DNA of 64,000 nucleotides from Hibiscus mutabilis (Eukaryota > Streptophyta > Magnoliopsida > Malvales > Malvaceae): assembly GCA_019671005.1 (NCBI GenBank), contig CM033728.1, positions 30,692,207 through 30,756,206 of the forward strand, given 5' to 3'. How positions within the stretch are numbered: position 1 is the first letter of the stretch; the number at the start of each line of letters is the position of its first letter. This document shows positions 45,957-57,500 of this stretch, piece by piece. The translations under genes were made by a program, and so were the position numbers. The notes beneath the pieces are model-generated. The model was not told the DNA's origin. It was given only the letters and a program-made list of their open reading frames with translations, and did no database searches.

Positions 45957-47420
45957 GTAAACCATTTTAGCTCATTTCTTTTCTCTATTTCAACGTTTAT
46001 TTACTAATAAGTTTCTGAAACCGAGATAAAAAAATATCCTTTTTGTATTGATTTCTTTGAAACCAAGGCCATATGTATTTTTTTCCCCTTTGCTGGAATT
46101 GATGCTTATTGGATCAGTTCTGTACAGTTTTGTAATTTAGTTTGGATGTTCACAATAATATATTTGATTTGACACTTGCAAATTGTTTTAAAAGCTTCAA
46201 ATCTTGTTTCCATGGTATTTGGAGTTTGGATTTGCATGATGAAGATACATGAAAAATTTTCCAGTGTGAACTTTGAATGCACTTGCATTTTCTCCTCGAT
46301 ATATGCTCATTGCTTAAACATAAGAAGTTGGCTGAAGGGTAATGACTTTTCTTTAAGATTGATGCTATTGTATTATCTTCAGCATTGCGTCGGTCGGATT
46401 CATGCTATGAATGACCCACTATAGGATTGTAAATAGTATAAATGGATGGGCTCTTCTTCGGAAAGTAAAAGTAAGATGGCGATATTTCTTGAATATTTAC
46501 AACTCTAATGGAGCTGCAATTTCATGGTTATCCTTTCTACATGTCATCTTTTAACTTCTTGAGCATCTCTTAATATGAATGGAAACTGTAACCAGGCACT
46601 CTTTGTTTTTAACAACAAAGGAATACCCAATCCTGAGAAATTTCCACGTGTTTCTTCTTTTTCGTCATGTAGTAGCTTTGCTTTCATGAATGACTATTTG
46701 CCCTCTGGTTGTAGCATACAAACTTTTTTGAGAAACTTCATTGTCACCTTCTAACTTCATGAGCATCTCTTAATGTGATAGGAAACTGTATCCAAGCACT
46801 CTTCTTTGTTTTTATCAACAAAGGAAGGAGTACCCAATCCTGAGAAATTTCGATGTGTTATTTTTTTTCTTTTTCGTCATCTAGTAGCTTTGCATTCATA
46901 AATGAGTAGTCGCCCTCTGGTTTTAGCATACAAACTTTTGGAGAAACTTCATTCATCAAAATGTCGAAGTGACAGATGCAATGGATCCTTTCTGGCCATG
47001 TTTCTAAACCAGGTACATGTATCAAGCACATTACCACATCCAACATGTGTACAGTGTCAACAAGTTTTTTTATTCGTTTCCTTATTTTGGAGGGTCCAAG
47101 ATATGGGAAAAAGTGAAGAGTTGCAGTAAAAACGGGATCCTATGAAATGTTGAACTGTTGTGGTTGTGATTAGATACCCTAAGAACTTGTTAGGGGAGGA
47201 AACAATTTTCTTTTACCATAATTTTAAGACAATAGAAGAAGGAGAGGGAAAGCGGATACTAATCAACTCTGTGGATTACTATATATGAATTTTGATTGGT
47301 TGACTCCTTTATCGAGGTTATTTGGTTCGTATTGATGATTTTGCTTTACTGATATAAAAATAAATAAACGTGTTTCTCCATCTTTAGACATTTATACTAT
47401 TATTGACATAAATTTTACAG
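45957..47420 (+). other. 5'-UTR intron of the mL54 gene
   Basis: The donor AGAAAG|GTAAAC at 45956/45957 and the acceptor TTTTACAG|GGATAAAG at 47420/47421 bracket 1464 bp. The first exon (about 45850-45956) is untranslated and the coding exon starts ten bases after the acceptor. A leader intron is common in plant ribosomal-protein genes and often raises expression. The intron contains a 200-bp tandem duplication. The splice sites are inferred from motifs only. Confidence 0.6.
46541..46952. repeat. Tandem 200-bp duplication inside the leader intron
   Basis: The unit from GTCATCTTTTAACTTCTTGAG (46543) recurs from GTCACCTTCTAACTTCATGAG (46743). Similarity continues through GAGCATCTCTTAAT, GAGAAATTTC, TTTTTCGTCAT and TTAGCATACAAACTTTT. 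The copies differ by scattered substitutions and small indels. Confidence 0.85.
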
Positions 47421-47430
47421 GGATAAAGTA

Positions 47431-47826
47431 ATGGCATTAAGTCATATCAGATCAATGAAAAGTGTCATTATTGCCAAGGATGCAGTTGGTTTGGGTCAAC
47501 GAGCATTTTCTGCTGGGGCTGGCAAAGCCAAGAAGGGCTCTAAAGGTGCAGCCAGTGATGCTCCAAAAGCATCAACACTCAGCAAAGAAGTCAAGTCCAC
47601 AACCGTGGTTGGTGCAAATATACTCAAGGATGGAGTGGATCCGAAGATCTTGCCGGATTTTGAGTACCCTGATTGGCTGTGGCATCTGCTCGATAAGCGT
47701 CTGGCATTGAGTGAGCTAAGAAGGAAAAACATTGAAACACTTCCATACGAAGATCTCAAGCGCTTTGTGAAGTTGGACAACCGAACTCGGATAAAAGAAA
47801 ACAATTCGGTCAAGGCCAAAAACTGA
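47431..47826 (+). CDS. Mitochondrial large-subunit ribosomal protein mL54 (MRPL54/L37 family)
   Basis: The product is a mitochondrial ribosomal protein of the large subunit. The 131-residue frame begins with an Arg/Ser-containing, acid-poor N-terminus (residues 1-30) as expected of a mitochondrial presequence, then a Lys/Ala/Ser-rich linker (31-60). The conserved domain includes GANILKDGVDPKILPDFEYP (62-81), WLWHLLDKR and LSELRRKNIETLPYEDLKRF. It ends with a basic KENNSVKAKN tail. Length and motif order fit the plant family. The ATG lies ten bases after a 5'-UTR intron. The frame is intact, unlike everything around it, and the codons lack the TAG/TGA decay seen in the transposons. A telo-box and site II motif upstream agree with coordinated expression of translation genes. 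Confidence 0.93.
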   Translation: MALSHIRSMKSVIIAKDAVGLGQRAFSAGAGKAKKGSKGAASDAPKASTLSKEVKSTTVVGANILKDGVDPKILPDFEYPDWLWHLLDKRLALSELRRKNIETLPYEDLKRFVKLDNRTRIKENNSVKAKN

Positions 47827-50280
47827 TGGTAGCATAAAAATACTTTCTATGAAACATTACTTCTTTATCAGGAACATGGGCCAAATCTTCTGAGATTCCC
47901 TCTGTTGACTGATTTGCATTGTGTAATGATGGAATTGAAATTATGTTTAAGCGCAAATAATTAAGCGTATCTCTATATTTCCAAATACAGCTTTGCAACT
48001 TTGTTCGTTCTTATCTTTTTGGTTTTTCTTTTTCCCATTATTTCAAAATTTAATATTTCTGTTTAGCAGAAATAATCTACCATGTTCAATGGATAAAGAA
48101 TTGTTATATAGCTGCTTGTTACAGTACCGTGGAATCATTATACTCAACATAACAATGACTTGAAAGTAAAAGAAGGTTATATTATGATTTTTCTACATCA
48201 GTGATGAATGGCAAACACTAGAATTGTTGCATTCCCTTTTGTCCCTATGCTAAAATGATATTTAATCACGCAAGGATACTTCTCCGAATGCAATAGAAAT
48301 GTTCATTGCATCATTAAGTTGCACCCCAAGTCAAGTGGTCCAAGTGGTTTATCTTAGGAGATTCGGTTTAATCGCTTTGTCTGCAAACACCTTTAGACTA
48401 TTTTGAAAAAAATGGTGAGTTATCATTCATTAGGAGATTCAGTGAGATTGGTATATGCTTTTCCTCCCTTGTGTCTTGGACTTGAGTGGTCCATCTGCTC
48501 CCTTGAATAGACAATTGGTTCTCATTTGGTGCAATTTTGCTCTTGTCATTCATTGTAACATTTGAAAAAGGATTGTATGCAGATAAATTGCTTGGTAAAG
48601 TCATAGTTCATAGCTGCAAAAAAGTTTCTGCCACCCTTAGTATCTTGGTGAACTGTGTCTAGGAACCCTCTAGATTTACAATAACATATATATATGTATA
48701 TATGAGGGAAAATGGCTGGTGTGCTCATGTGAAGCTGAGCTTCATAACTCCCATTAAAGGTAAGAAAGAGACCTGTAAGAGCACAAATTAAGAAAAGATA
48801 ATAGGTAGGAAGCAAGGGACTGGAATTAGACATGACCTGCATTATTGTTGATAAAGCATGAAACCCACCTTTTATTTTCAACCTTTTTCAATTGTGTTAG
48901 AAGCCATAAAAGTTAAAGCTGCCCTTCTTTGCTTTTAGAACTGTGTAATCCAAGTTTATGAGTAGTTGGATTTGAGGCTTACCAAACAGTTCAGATGCCA
49001 CAGCTCACCATATCTCCTTCATTCTTATCCTTGTAAGAATAGTCCAAATTTATGCCCAAAATTAAATAAAAAACTAACCCAAGTCTCCTCCTGGCTTTCC
49101 ATTTAAAATATTTGGTTATTTTGATGTAGTAATCAACTTTGCTTTCCTACATGCTCCTGAACCTGGTACATGCCTTGTGTTTGACATGAGCATGAGAAGT
49201 AGCGAACAATATAAACACTTCAGTTTCAAGTTAAAATCATAAGTTTGATCTTCCATCATGTTGCATGGTGCTCCTGAGTAGGCAAGTACTTTAGGGATTT
49301 ACTCCCAAAACTTTTCTTTTCCCTTTTTAATAAATTTAACTTTATCTAACGATTATGTTTCTCTTACAATTGATTATTTTTTCAAGTATTTATGTCTGAT
49401 ATATACTGAATATAGTTACGCGATATTATCTTCAAACATCCAAAGATTTTCAAAATATATGAAAAGTTTTAAAAATTAAAGGCATTACACTCACATTTGA
49501 ATCCAAATAACATAGTACAACATGAAATTCATGAACAAGTTGCAGAGAACAGTCTCCTATCAATCAATAACAAGAATCAATCATGCTGGCATTAGTTATG
49601 ACATTTCTTCAAATATAATCCAAGTATTTCAAGTTTAGACTAAAGTTCCACACGATATTCAATTTAACTGTCAAAATCACGGAAGAAAAAAAAAGCACTA
49701 GTATATTGGCGGGGGCTACTTGACTAGGATTTACATTTTTGGGTTTTTATTATCACTTTAGCCACCTATGGTTTGGGAAGATTAACTAAATAAACTATCA
49801 AAAGACCAAATTAACCAATAACTATAGTCAACTTCCTCCATAATTAACTCAAACATCTTTTATCCATAGTAAAAAAGTAAACCTCACATGGTTTATCATC
49901 ATTAACATCACAGTTAAAAAAGGAACCTTTACCTAATTATAATATTATTTTATTCTAATTTCTTTTACTACTTATTTTTGGTCTCCACTTTGAATAACCC
50001 AAGAATCTGTTGAACTCCAATATGATCTTTTTTCCATGTACTGATATCTTCTTGGAACAGTTGTGATTCTGGCCTTTGAATTATTTTATTCCAAATAAAC
50101 CCTTTTTCTTCAAGTACATGCCTTCTTTCCTGTCTTCAACTTTTGTTAGAGCCATGATTGCTATTTCCCTTTCTTATATCATACAGTTGATGTTATTTAT
50201 TCATTAAAATCTCTCCTTTTTGGCCATCAAAACTTGAAATAAAATCATTTATTTTCTTCACTGGTTTTTGTTTTTGATGC
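47827..50280. other. Intergenic region between mL54 and the ankyrin gene
   Basis: The first 150-200 bp is probably the mL54 3' UTR. The rest is AT-rich without supportable ORFs. It includes a TATATATATGTATATATG run near 48686 and a segment near 49740-49925 (GCCACCTATGGTTTGGG...) that looks like a degraded dispersed repeat. The last 300 bp should hold the promoter of the ankyrin gene, but no clear TATA box was assigned. Confidence 0.5.
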
Positions 50281-50337
50281 AGGTGGTTCAACTGCTTGGA
50301 TTTGTAAAGAGTTAAACCATTATCAGTATCTTTCTGG
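50281..50337 (+). other. Possible 5'-UTR exon of the ankyrin gene
   Basis: TTTTTGATGCAG|GTGG at 50280/50281 resembles an acceptor, CTGG|GTAGGC at 50337/50338 a donor, and TTGCTATAG|GAATTT at 50520/50521 a second acceptor that leads to the coding exon. The evidence is splice-like motifs only. Confidence 0.3.
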
Positions 50338-50580
50338 GTAGGCTTTTCAACACTTCTATTTATTAAAGCTTTACTTTCATAGTTGTTTTTGGTTGAACCT
50401 TTCTTTCTTTTAACTCTATATATATTCCACCTTTATTTAAGCTTTATAGCATTGAATTGAGTAGGGCCTTACTCTTTGTTTTACATTTAAGAAGATTATC
50501 TAAATATTGACTTGCTATAGGAATTTGTTCATCTTTGTAGTTAAGACTTCATTAGTCTCTCTTGAGAAATCATCTTCATC

Positions 50581-52995
50581 ATGCCTCCTACATATTTCCC
50601 CCTTCGCTGGGAAAGCACTGGGGATCAATGGTGGTATGCATCTCCCATAGATTGGGCGGCAGCTAATGGCCACTATGATTTGGTCAGGGAGCTTCTTAGG
50701 ATAGATGGCAATCACCTCATCAAGCTAACCTCTTTGAGGAGGATCGGCCGCCTTAAGACCGTATGGGACGATGAAGAACAGTTTGATGATGTTGCTAAAT
50801 GTCGTTCACAAGTTGCTAGGAAGCTTTTCATAGAGTGTGGATCGAAGAAAGCAAAGAATTCCCTTATAAGAGCTGGCTATGGCGGATGGCTTATGTACAC
50901 GGCTGCCTCAGCAGGAGACTTGGTTTTGTTCAACAACTGCTTGAAAGAAACCCTCTACTGGTTTTTGGAGAAGGAGAGTATGGTGTTACTGATGTGCTTT
51001 ATGCTGCTGCAAGGGGTAAAAATTCCGAGGTTTTCAGGATTATATATGATGTTGCAGTCTCAGCGAGGTTTATGACAGCCAAAGGCGACGGATTTGAGGA
51101 GCACACTCGGGAAATTCCTTTGGTTTATAAATGGGAAATTACAAACAGAGCTGTTCAGGCTGCTGCTAGAGGAGGAAATTTAAAGGTTTTGAAGGAAGAA
51201 CTTTGTGAGTACACTGATATTTTGGCTTACAGAGATAAGCGTGGCTCAACTATATTGCATGCTGCTGCTGGCAAAGGCCAGGTTGAGGTTAGTCTCAAAC
51301 TATTCTACAACATGTTAGTCTTATATGTTCTTGTTAATGTGCTTGATTCTTTTGAAGTTTCTATTGATGGATTAATTAGCACTATCTGAGCACTGGAATT
51401 GAAAGATGGGTTGTATATGATATTGCTAGGATTAGAACTTAAACATGCTTGCGCTTAAGTTTGAGTTTCTTACAGCTTAAATATCTAAAATCATAGCAAT
51501 ATATAAACCGAAGTCATATATAGAATGACATTCATAAGTAAATCCATATATATAGGTAATTGGAATGAAGTTTAAATAGCAAGAGATTAGGCTCATGGGC
51601 ATCTTAATAACCTGAAATGCTTTTACCTTACTGATGAAAACAATGTTTCATTTGTCCTGGTTGTTAAATATCTGGTTGCATCTTTTATATCATAGACGCC
51701 ATAGATGATCAAGGCAACACAGTTTTGCATGTTACTTCTTACAGGGGTCAATCAACTGTTGTTGAGGCTTTGATTCTTGCATCTCCTTCATTAATCTCTG
51801 TAAGAAACAACGGTGGGGAATCATTTCTGCATTTGGCAGTGTCCAGTTTCCAAACACTGGCTTTTCAAAGAGTGGACCGACAGGTTAATCTTATGAAGCA
51901 ACTGGTACAAGCAAGGAATTTCAGCATGGAAGACATTGTTATTGCTAGAAACAATGAATGAAGGACTGCTCTTCACATGGCCATCATTGGTAGTGTTCAT
52001 ACGGATCAAGTTGAACTCCTGATGTCTGCAAAATCAACCGATGTGAATATCCATGATGCGAATGGAATGACCCCACTTGATCTTCTGAAACAAAGGCCTC
52101 GTTCGGCTTCATCAGATATACTTATCCGACACTTTATTTCGGCAGGTGGGATGTTTGGTTGTCTAGATTACTCTGCAAGAAGAGCAATAGCTTCACACAT
52201 AAAGATGCAAGGCCATGGAAGCAGTCCTGAAACTTCTTTCAGGACATCCGACACCCAAATCTTCTTGTACACGGGAGTCAAGACATCAGCAGATGCTAGT
52301 GATCTCGGCAGCGGAGGGAAGAGTCGATCATCATCAACGATTTCGATTCAGCTGACGAAAACAGAAAGTCATTAGTGGATGAAAAATCTGCAGGTCCCAT
52401 GAACAATGCAGCACAGAGATTGAAAAGTGTTCTCCATTGGCCTTGGATGAAGGATCAAAAACCGAAAAGATTGAAGAAAAGAATCAATGGAAATTACTCA
52501 GAGGAAACTCCAATCCCTCTCAGACAGAGGTTCTCAAAGCCTTCATCACTCCCAAACAACAAGAGAACACTTTCTGTGAGGCGTAATCCATCCAGTCCCA
52601 TTGCAAAGAAGAAACTTGCTTCTGGTATAATCCATGGCGTTATGCAAGCCATGCCACAGATAACAATTCCTCGAAGATCTCGTTCGAGTTCGTTCTCAAA
52701 GTCATCCACCCTATCATCTCCAATGTCATTGGATAAACAAAAAGGGGTGTTCATTGAAGGTGATATTGCTGGACCATCTTATTCCAATCCAAGCCTTGAT
52801 GATGAAAAACCAGATAAAATTGAGAAGCAAAGGCCAATCAAAAAGGGGTTGAGGAGTCAGTATTTCTGCTTTGTAGGTTCAGGGCTGGCCGTTAAAACCC
52901 CAGACAGCAGGCAAAGGCAAAACGAGACAACAACGGTCAATCCAACCTCACTACCGAAAACCATATCTTCTCATCGTAAAAAAAACAACAAATAA
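50581..52995 (+). pseudogene. Ankyrin-repeat protein gene with five disabling lesions
   Basis: It encodes a plant soluble ankyrin-repeat family protein of unknown role, starting MPPTYFPLRWESTGDQWW. Repeats: SPIDWAAANGHYDLVRELL, VLYAAARGKNSEVF, AVQAAARGGNLKVL, TILHAAAGKGQVEV, VLHVTSYRGQSTVVEALIL, FLHLAVSSFQ and TALHMAIIGSVHTDQVELL. A basic Ser-rich tail follows (LPNNKRTLSVRRNPSSP). Exon 1 ends at 51287 (GAG|GTTAGT) and exon 2 should begin at 51660. Lesions: a one-base loss near 50920 (GDLGFVQ expected); acceptor AG changed to TG at 51658-51659; a one-base loss near 51684; TGA at 51959-51961 replacing GGA; and a further one-base loss between about 52270 and 52340. No membrane segment is seen. 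Three single-base losses could be assembly error; the two substitutions argue for a true pseudogene. Confidence 0.85.
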
Positions 52996-53600
52996 ATCGT
53001 CGATTATACCGTCAACGAGCACTCAACAATGAAAAAAAAAATCTGAGTTTTTCACCGACGCATAGAGAATGACAGATATCGAACGGTGAAGTACATGAGC
53101 TTTGAGCGATGAACGGTGAACCACTGACATGTGAGGATGCCAGACGGTAAGGGAGATGTAATTTGAGTTTTTGATTTAAAGAAATTAAAATTTTGGGATA
53201 TTTAAAAAAATTTAAAAATATAAAATATAAAAAAAATGCCACGTGTCATGTTCTGATTGAATGAAGAAAATTTTTTAAAGGCCGTTAACGAAAAAAATCT
53301 TAAATAGGTCACAGAAAAAAAACATTAGACATCTATTTGACCTAATTTATAGTTCAGGCATTTATCTAAAAAAAATATAGTTTGAACACTTATTTGACCG
53401 TTAAGCGTAAAGTTAAAAAATTGTCGTGGCACCAATAAGATATTACATCATGTCAAATCAATTTAAAACCTAAAAAATCATAAATTTTATTAAAATGTTA
53501 AAATTTTAAAATATCACAAAAATCTAGATTTAGTTTTTTTTTAAATATTATATATATAAGAAAATACTTTGATACACAAGTTTGTGTGAATTTTAGTTTA
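52996..53600. other. AT-rich region after the ankyrin gene
   Basis: It should begin with the 3' UTR. No ORF is supportable. Words such as TATTTGACC and TTATAGTTCAGGCATTTAT near 53330-53400 are of dispersed-repeat type. Confidence 0.4.
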
Positions 53601-54060
53601 CACAAACCTTTTAATTTTAGAGTTAAGGGTTTTAGATTAGGTTTAGGGGTTTAAAAAGGTATTTATGCTTAATTACCTTTTTAAAATGAGTAATTATTTG
53701 ATACATAGGCGGTGAAAATAAAAAAAATATCACAAGCGCGTTAGTTTTAAGGTTTAGAGTTAGATTTTACGGTTTAAAGGCTAGAAGCTTAGATTTAGTG
53801 GTTTAAAATTGATGTGTTATGGTTAAAAATTAGGGACTGAGGCTATAATTTGGGGTTTATATGTTAAAACCTAAATCAATCAAATTACACTAAACACTAA
53901 ACTTCAACCTCTAAACTCTAAATTCTAACCGGAACCCCTAAATTTTAAGCCTCTAAACTTAAACTCCTAACTATTAAACCCTAAAATCTATCCCTAAACC
54001 CAAAAACCAAGGTGATTGGAGATTTTTTTATTTTCACCACCTGTGTATTGAAAATAAATC
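53600..54060. mobile_element. Second fold-back element with opposed telomere-like arrays
   Basis: The left half carries TTTAGGG-type words (GGTTTAGGGGTTTAAA near 53640) and the right half CCCTAAA-type words (TAAACCCTAAAATC near 53970), so the arrays face each other. Inverted blocks TTTGATACATAGGCGGTGAAAA (53698, given in part) and its complement near 54027-54052 (TTTTCACCACCTGTGTATTG) enclose the middle. There is no ORF. The architecture resembles the element at 7072-7557, but the sequences differ. Confidence 0.6.
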
Positions 54061-55545
54061 CTGTCCTTAAAGAGACATATTATCAAATACACAAGGTAGC
54101 TTGCACTGTCCTTCAAGAAATATTTCTATAAAATTTTTATAACTCGGAATTCAATTCCGTTTGTTTTAAACGAAATTAAACTGAATAAAATTTTTAACCA
54201 TATATATTATAGTCTCAGATTCATCCTATATGATTTATGGCAAATTTTTAAAGTCTATGTTATTGTTGTTCTGGGAGTAAACTGCTATCCATATTTTCTG
54301 ACCTTCACTTACTCAAAAATTGATAACTTTTGATTTACAAATCGAAATTGATTGCCGTTTGTTGTAAACGAAAGTAGATTTACACACGGTTCTGCACATA
54401 TAAGGATAGTTCTCCAATTTGACCTACATGATTTTTAGTAAATTTTTAAATTCACTGTCAATGTACCTATTTCTGGGCAGATTTCACTAAATCAACACTA
54501 AGGCCACCCAATGCTTAACATTATCTCCTTAAATCAATCGTAAGTTTCTAAATAAATCAATTTTCAATTTATTCAATAATTCTTAATTCCAAATTAACCC
54601 TCAATTCTATTTTGATTCTCTATTTAATAATAAACTCTAGCCACAATTCAATGTTTTACAGATTTTAAATTCATAAATAGCAACATTCGGTCAAACCTTC
54701 ACCCCTTAGTCTCGAATTAAGACAAAAGTTCATACCAAAATTTGAATTACCCTTATTTCAATCATAAACCCTTGTCTAAGTCAAATTTTGACTATTCCAA
54801 AATTTCTCAATTTAGTCCACTCTTAACACATTCGGCCAAGACATAATTCAAAGTCCAAGGCTGAATTCTCCTAAAGTTTACAATACATGGGAGAATTCAC
54901 TAGCAATAATATCATACAACCTAGTTTGAACATACATGTATTTATCAATTAAAATTCTACTTTAAAATCAAATCTTTCAATCACTAATTTCTAATTTCAT
55001 GGAAATCCTAACACACATACTTTGCTAACTGAGTAAACTTATCTAATTCCTTAAGAAAAACCATAAATTGAAGACCAAAATAGTGAATTTCCATGCTTCC
55101 CATCAGGCTTTCCCAAAGCTTTCCTTCATTGGAATTTTCATTGGAGAGGGAGATGAGAAGAAAGCATGCAATTGTTTTTCTTTCTTCTTTCCTCCAAACG
55201 GAGATAACCCTTCCCCATTATGCTAAAAGTTTATTATTTTTTTTTAATTATAAAACACTCATTATTCACCACCAAATATCTAACATAAAGACACATGGAT
55301 TCCACTAGCATATTTTGGTCAATTACTCATGCAATCGCATAGTTTTGTCTCTTAATTCGATTTGGTCCTTTCTTTAGTTCTATTCTTTCACAATTTGGTT
55401 CCCTAGACAAAATAATTTAATTCGATTCATGAGAATTCACTTTCAAAATTAATCCAATGGTTCTAAATGCTTTCTTAGAGGTAAAAAAATATTCCTAGAT
55501 TATTAAAATCACTAATAAATACTTACCCGGTTTTTGGGTGTTACA
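54061..55545 (-). repeat. Gypsy LTR, reverse strand (element H, 3' LTR)
   Basis: On the minus strand it starts TGTAACACCCAAAAACCGGG (start at 55545), immediately after a polypurine tract. It is AT-rich and has no supportable ORF. It carries GTTTGTTTTAAACGAAA near 54160 and GTTTGTTGTAAACGAAA near 54360, a local repeat of about 200 bp. The far end is not defined. Confidence 0.6.
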
Positions 55546-55565
55546 ATTCTCCCCCCTTTAAAGAA
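55546..55565 (-). other. Polypurine tract of element H
   Basis: The minus strand reads AAAGGGGGGAGAAT before the LTR start, a classic gypsy polypurine tract. Confidence 0.7.
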
Positions 55566-55817
55566 AAATTTATCCTCAAATTTTCTCAAGAGCAACTTAT
55601 AGTTCTTATATTCAAACATGTGTCATAAAATTCAAAATTATTGACTTCAAATATTTAAACAGCCATCTTGGATACTGCACAGAAATAATAAGATCATATT
55701 AGTTACAAGTCACACATATCGAACAAATAACTCTTAGGTGACATATGTAGAATGCAAACATACAATAGGCTTTGGTGTAGTCCTATAATCGACTAAAATT
55801 TAGCTCTGATACTAAAA
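55566..55817 (-). mobile_element. Very short internal region of element H with primer site
   Basis: A degraded PBS lies at about 55803-55817 (minus strand TTTAGTATCAGAGCTA, Met type), and the polypurine tract is only about 240 bp further on. No coding sequence fits between them. Either the element lost its coding region by deletion or it belongs to a compact non-autonomous class. Confidence 0.55.
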
Positions 55818-56964
55818 TGAAATTCCCCTATCTCGGTTTAGTAGTTAAACCGGATCAAAGAGGTTTTTGAAAAATAGAATGGGGATACAATGAGTTGGAA
55901 ACAAAAATTAAATCACTGAATTGCATAACTCTTGCTAATTTTTAACAGGCTTACAAATTTTTTCTTTAGAACATTATAAATTCATTCATAACATAACCAA
56001 TTCATCCATTAACATGACATAACAAGGATTGGTTCATTAATCACCATTATAGAATTTAGCCATGAGTGTAACCTAAAATTTCAACGCATACATTTTAGTA
56101 AAATCTTGAAAGGCCAATTTTAATTCCATAACTTTATCTATCATGAATACCAAAACTATATAGTTCATTTCAACTTTAAGGATCCTTATAAATTAAACTT
56201 GTGCCTTTCATGTGAGTATACAAAAACAGAGCTAAATAACTATGAAAATCTAATAAGACTTTATCATGGATTTAAGCATATCTTTTCACATCATTTCAAC
56301 CAAGCATACAAATAATGTGTTCATAGCATTGAAAACAAATTTCTTCACCTAAAGGTCAAATTAACATTATTAGATAATTTCAAACAATTACATACAAATT
56401 TCGGTTTATACTATAAAAATATCTTATTTAATACAACAATTCAATGATTCCATACCATGCTTTCATAAGAAATATTTGAATATGTAAGCTTAATGTATAA
56501 GCTTTAGACTTAGACCCCTTTTTCCATGAATTTCTCTAGTTTTGCCAAGCTTTCACTATTCCAATTGCAAGGTATTTTAAATTCTCAGCATTAATACCAA
56601 TATATATATATATTCTATTTTTTTATTCTTAGATACCTTCCATTCATATTTCAAGTCATACAAGATATTTAGCTTTCTAATCTTTTAACCCTAACATGAC
56701 CATGAAAAAAATCATTAAATGCTTATATAAAAGACAATTCTAAATACATCATGTAATTTAGGTCCAAAGAACTTAAGAGTTCATTACATAAGCATTAAAG
56801 CCTGAAAAACATTATTTGGTGTCTTATGGAAAGTAAGCATCTAGCTCCAATTAGGAATTCATTGTTGATTCAAGCTTATTACAAGGTTCCAATCCATCTT
56901 TTCAATTTAACAAAATATATCATAGCATAGAAAGGTAAAATATGCATATGTAATGCCAGCATAG
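55818..56964 (-). repeat. Second LTR of element H, 3' part, interrupted by element I
   Basis: Its minus-strand end GGGGAATTTCA (55818) sits just before the primer site, so this is the 5' LTR. No ORF is supportable. It is cut at 56965 by the insertion of element I, and part may continue at 62628. Confidence 0.5.
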
Positions 56965-57500
56965 TGTCACGTTCATAAATTCACTCAAACTAGGACGTGC
57001 GACCTTGGGTACTTTCTGGGCGGTTTAGCAACCAAGTAAGCCTAAACTGATCTAAGCTAGAATGCTTGGAGAAACGAAAAGAACAAAGAAAGGAAATGGC
57101 TAGCAAACAAAACCGAGGGAAATGAGTGAATCCTCAATGTATTACTCAAATCAGAAGTGATGAAATGATGTGGGGGTGAGCCTCTATTTATACTTGAAGC
57201 ACCCTACATCCAACGACTAATATGAAAGTAAATCAACGGACAAGAGTAAAGTTGTACAATTATATCCCTTGATCCTAGCTATTTGGATCAAACTTGCCAA
57301 AGATAACGGATTACAATAGATATGGAAATATTCAAGAGGATGAGGCTTGTTGACTTGTGATACTTGCCATACCTGATGGCTCTTCAACCCCAAGTGATAG
57401 GCTAGCTCGGATGGGTGCTGGCAAGCCCAAAATGGTGTGGAGGGCCTCCTCAGCTGCCTGGTTTACGTTGGGCTCGGACCCTAGGGTGCGAGCCGTGACA
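56965..57500 (-). repeat. 3' LTR of element I
   Basis: Bounded by TGTCACG and CGTGACA and similar to 62086-62627 throughout. A polypurine stretch (minus strand GTGAGGGAGAT, 57501-57511) precedes its start. The pol C-terminal frame appears to run into the LTR. Confidence 0.9.
57183..57191 (-). promoter_or_regulatory. TATA box in the 3' LTR of element I
   Basis: The minus strand reads TATAAATAG, with the same motif at the matching place in the 5' LTR. It is the probable LTR promoter. Confidence 0.6.

Noticed and set aside
50835..51389. A separate small ankyrin protein read in the second frame
   Set aside because: It is the continuation of the same gene after a one-base loss, and the end of the frame reads into the intron.
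55093..55308. Small protein starting MLPIRLSQSF
   Set aside because: It lies inside an LTR tract, has no recognised domain and ends in low-complexity sequence.
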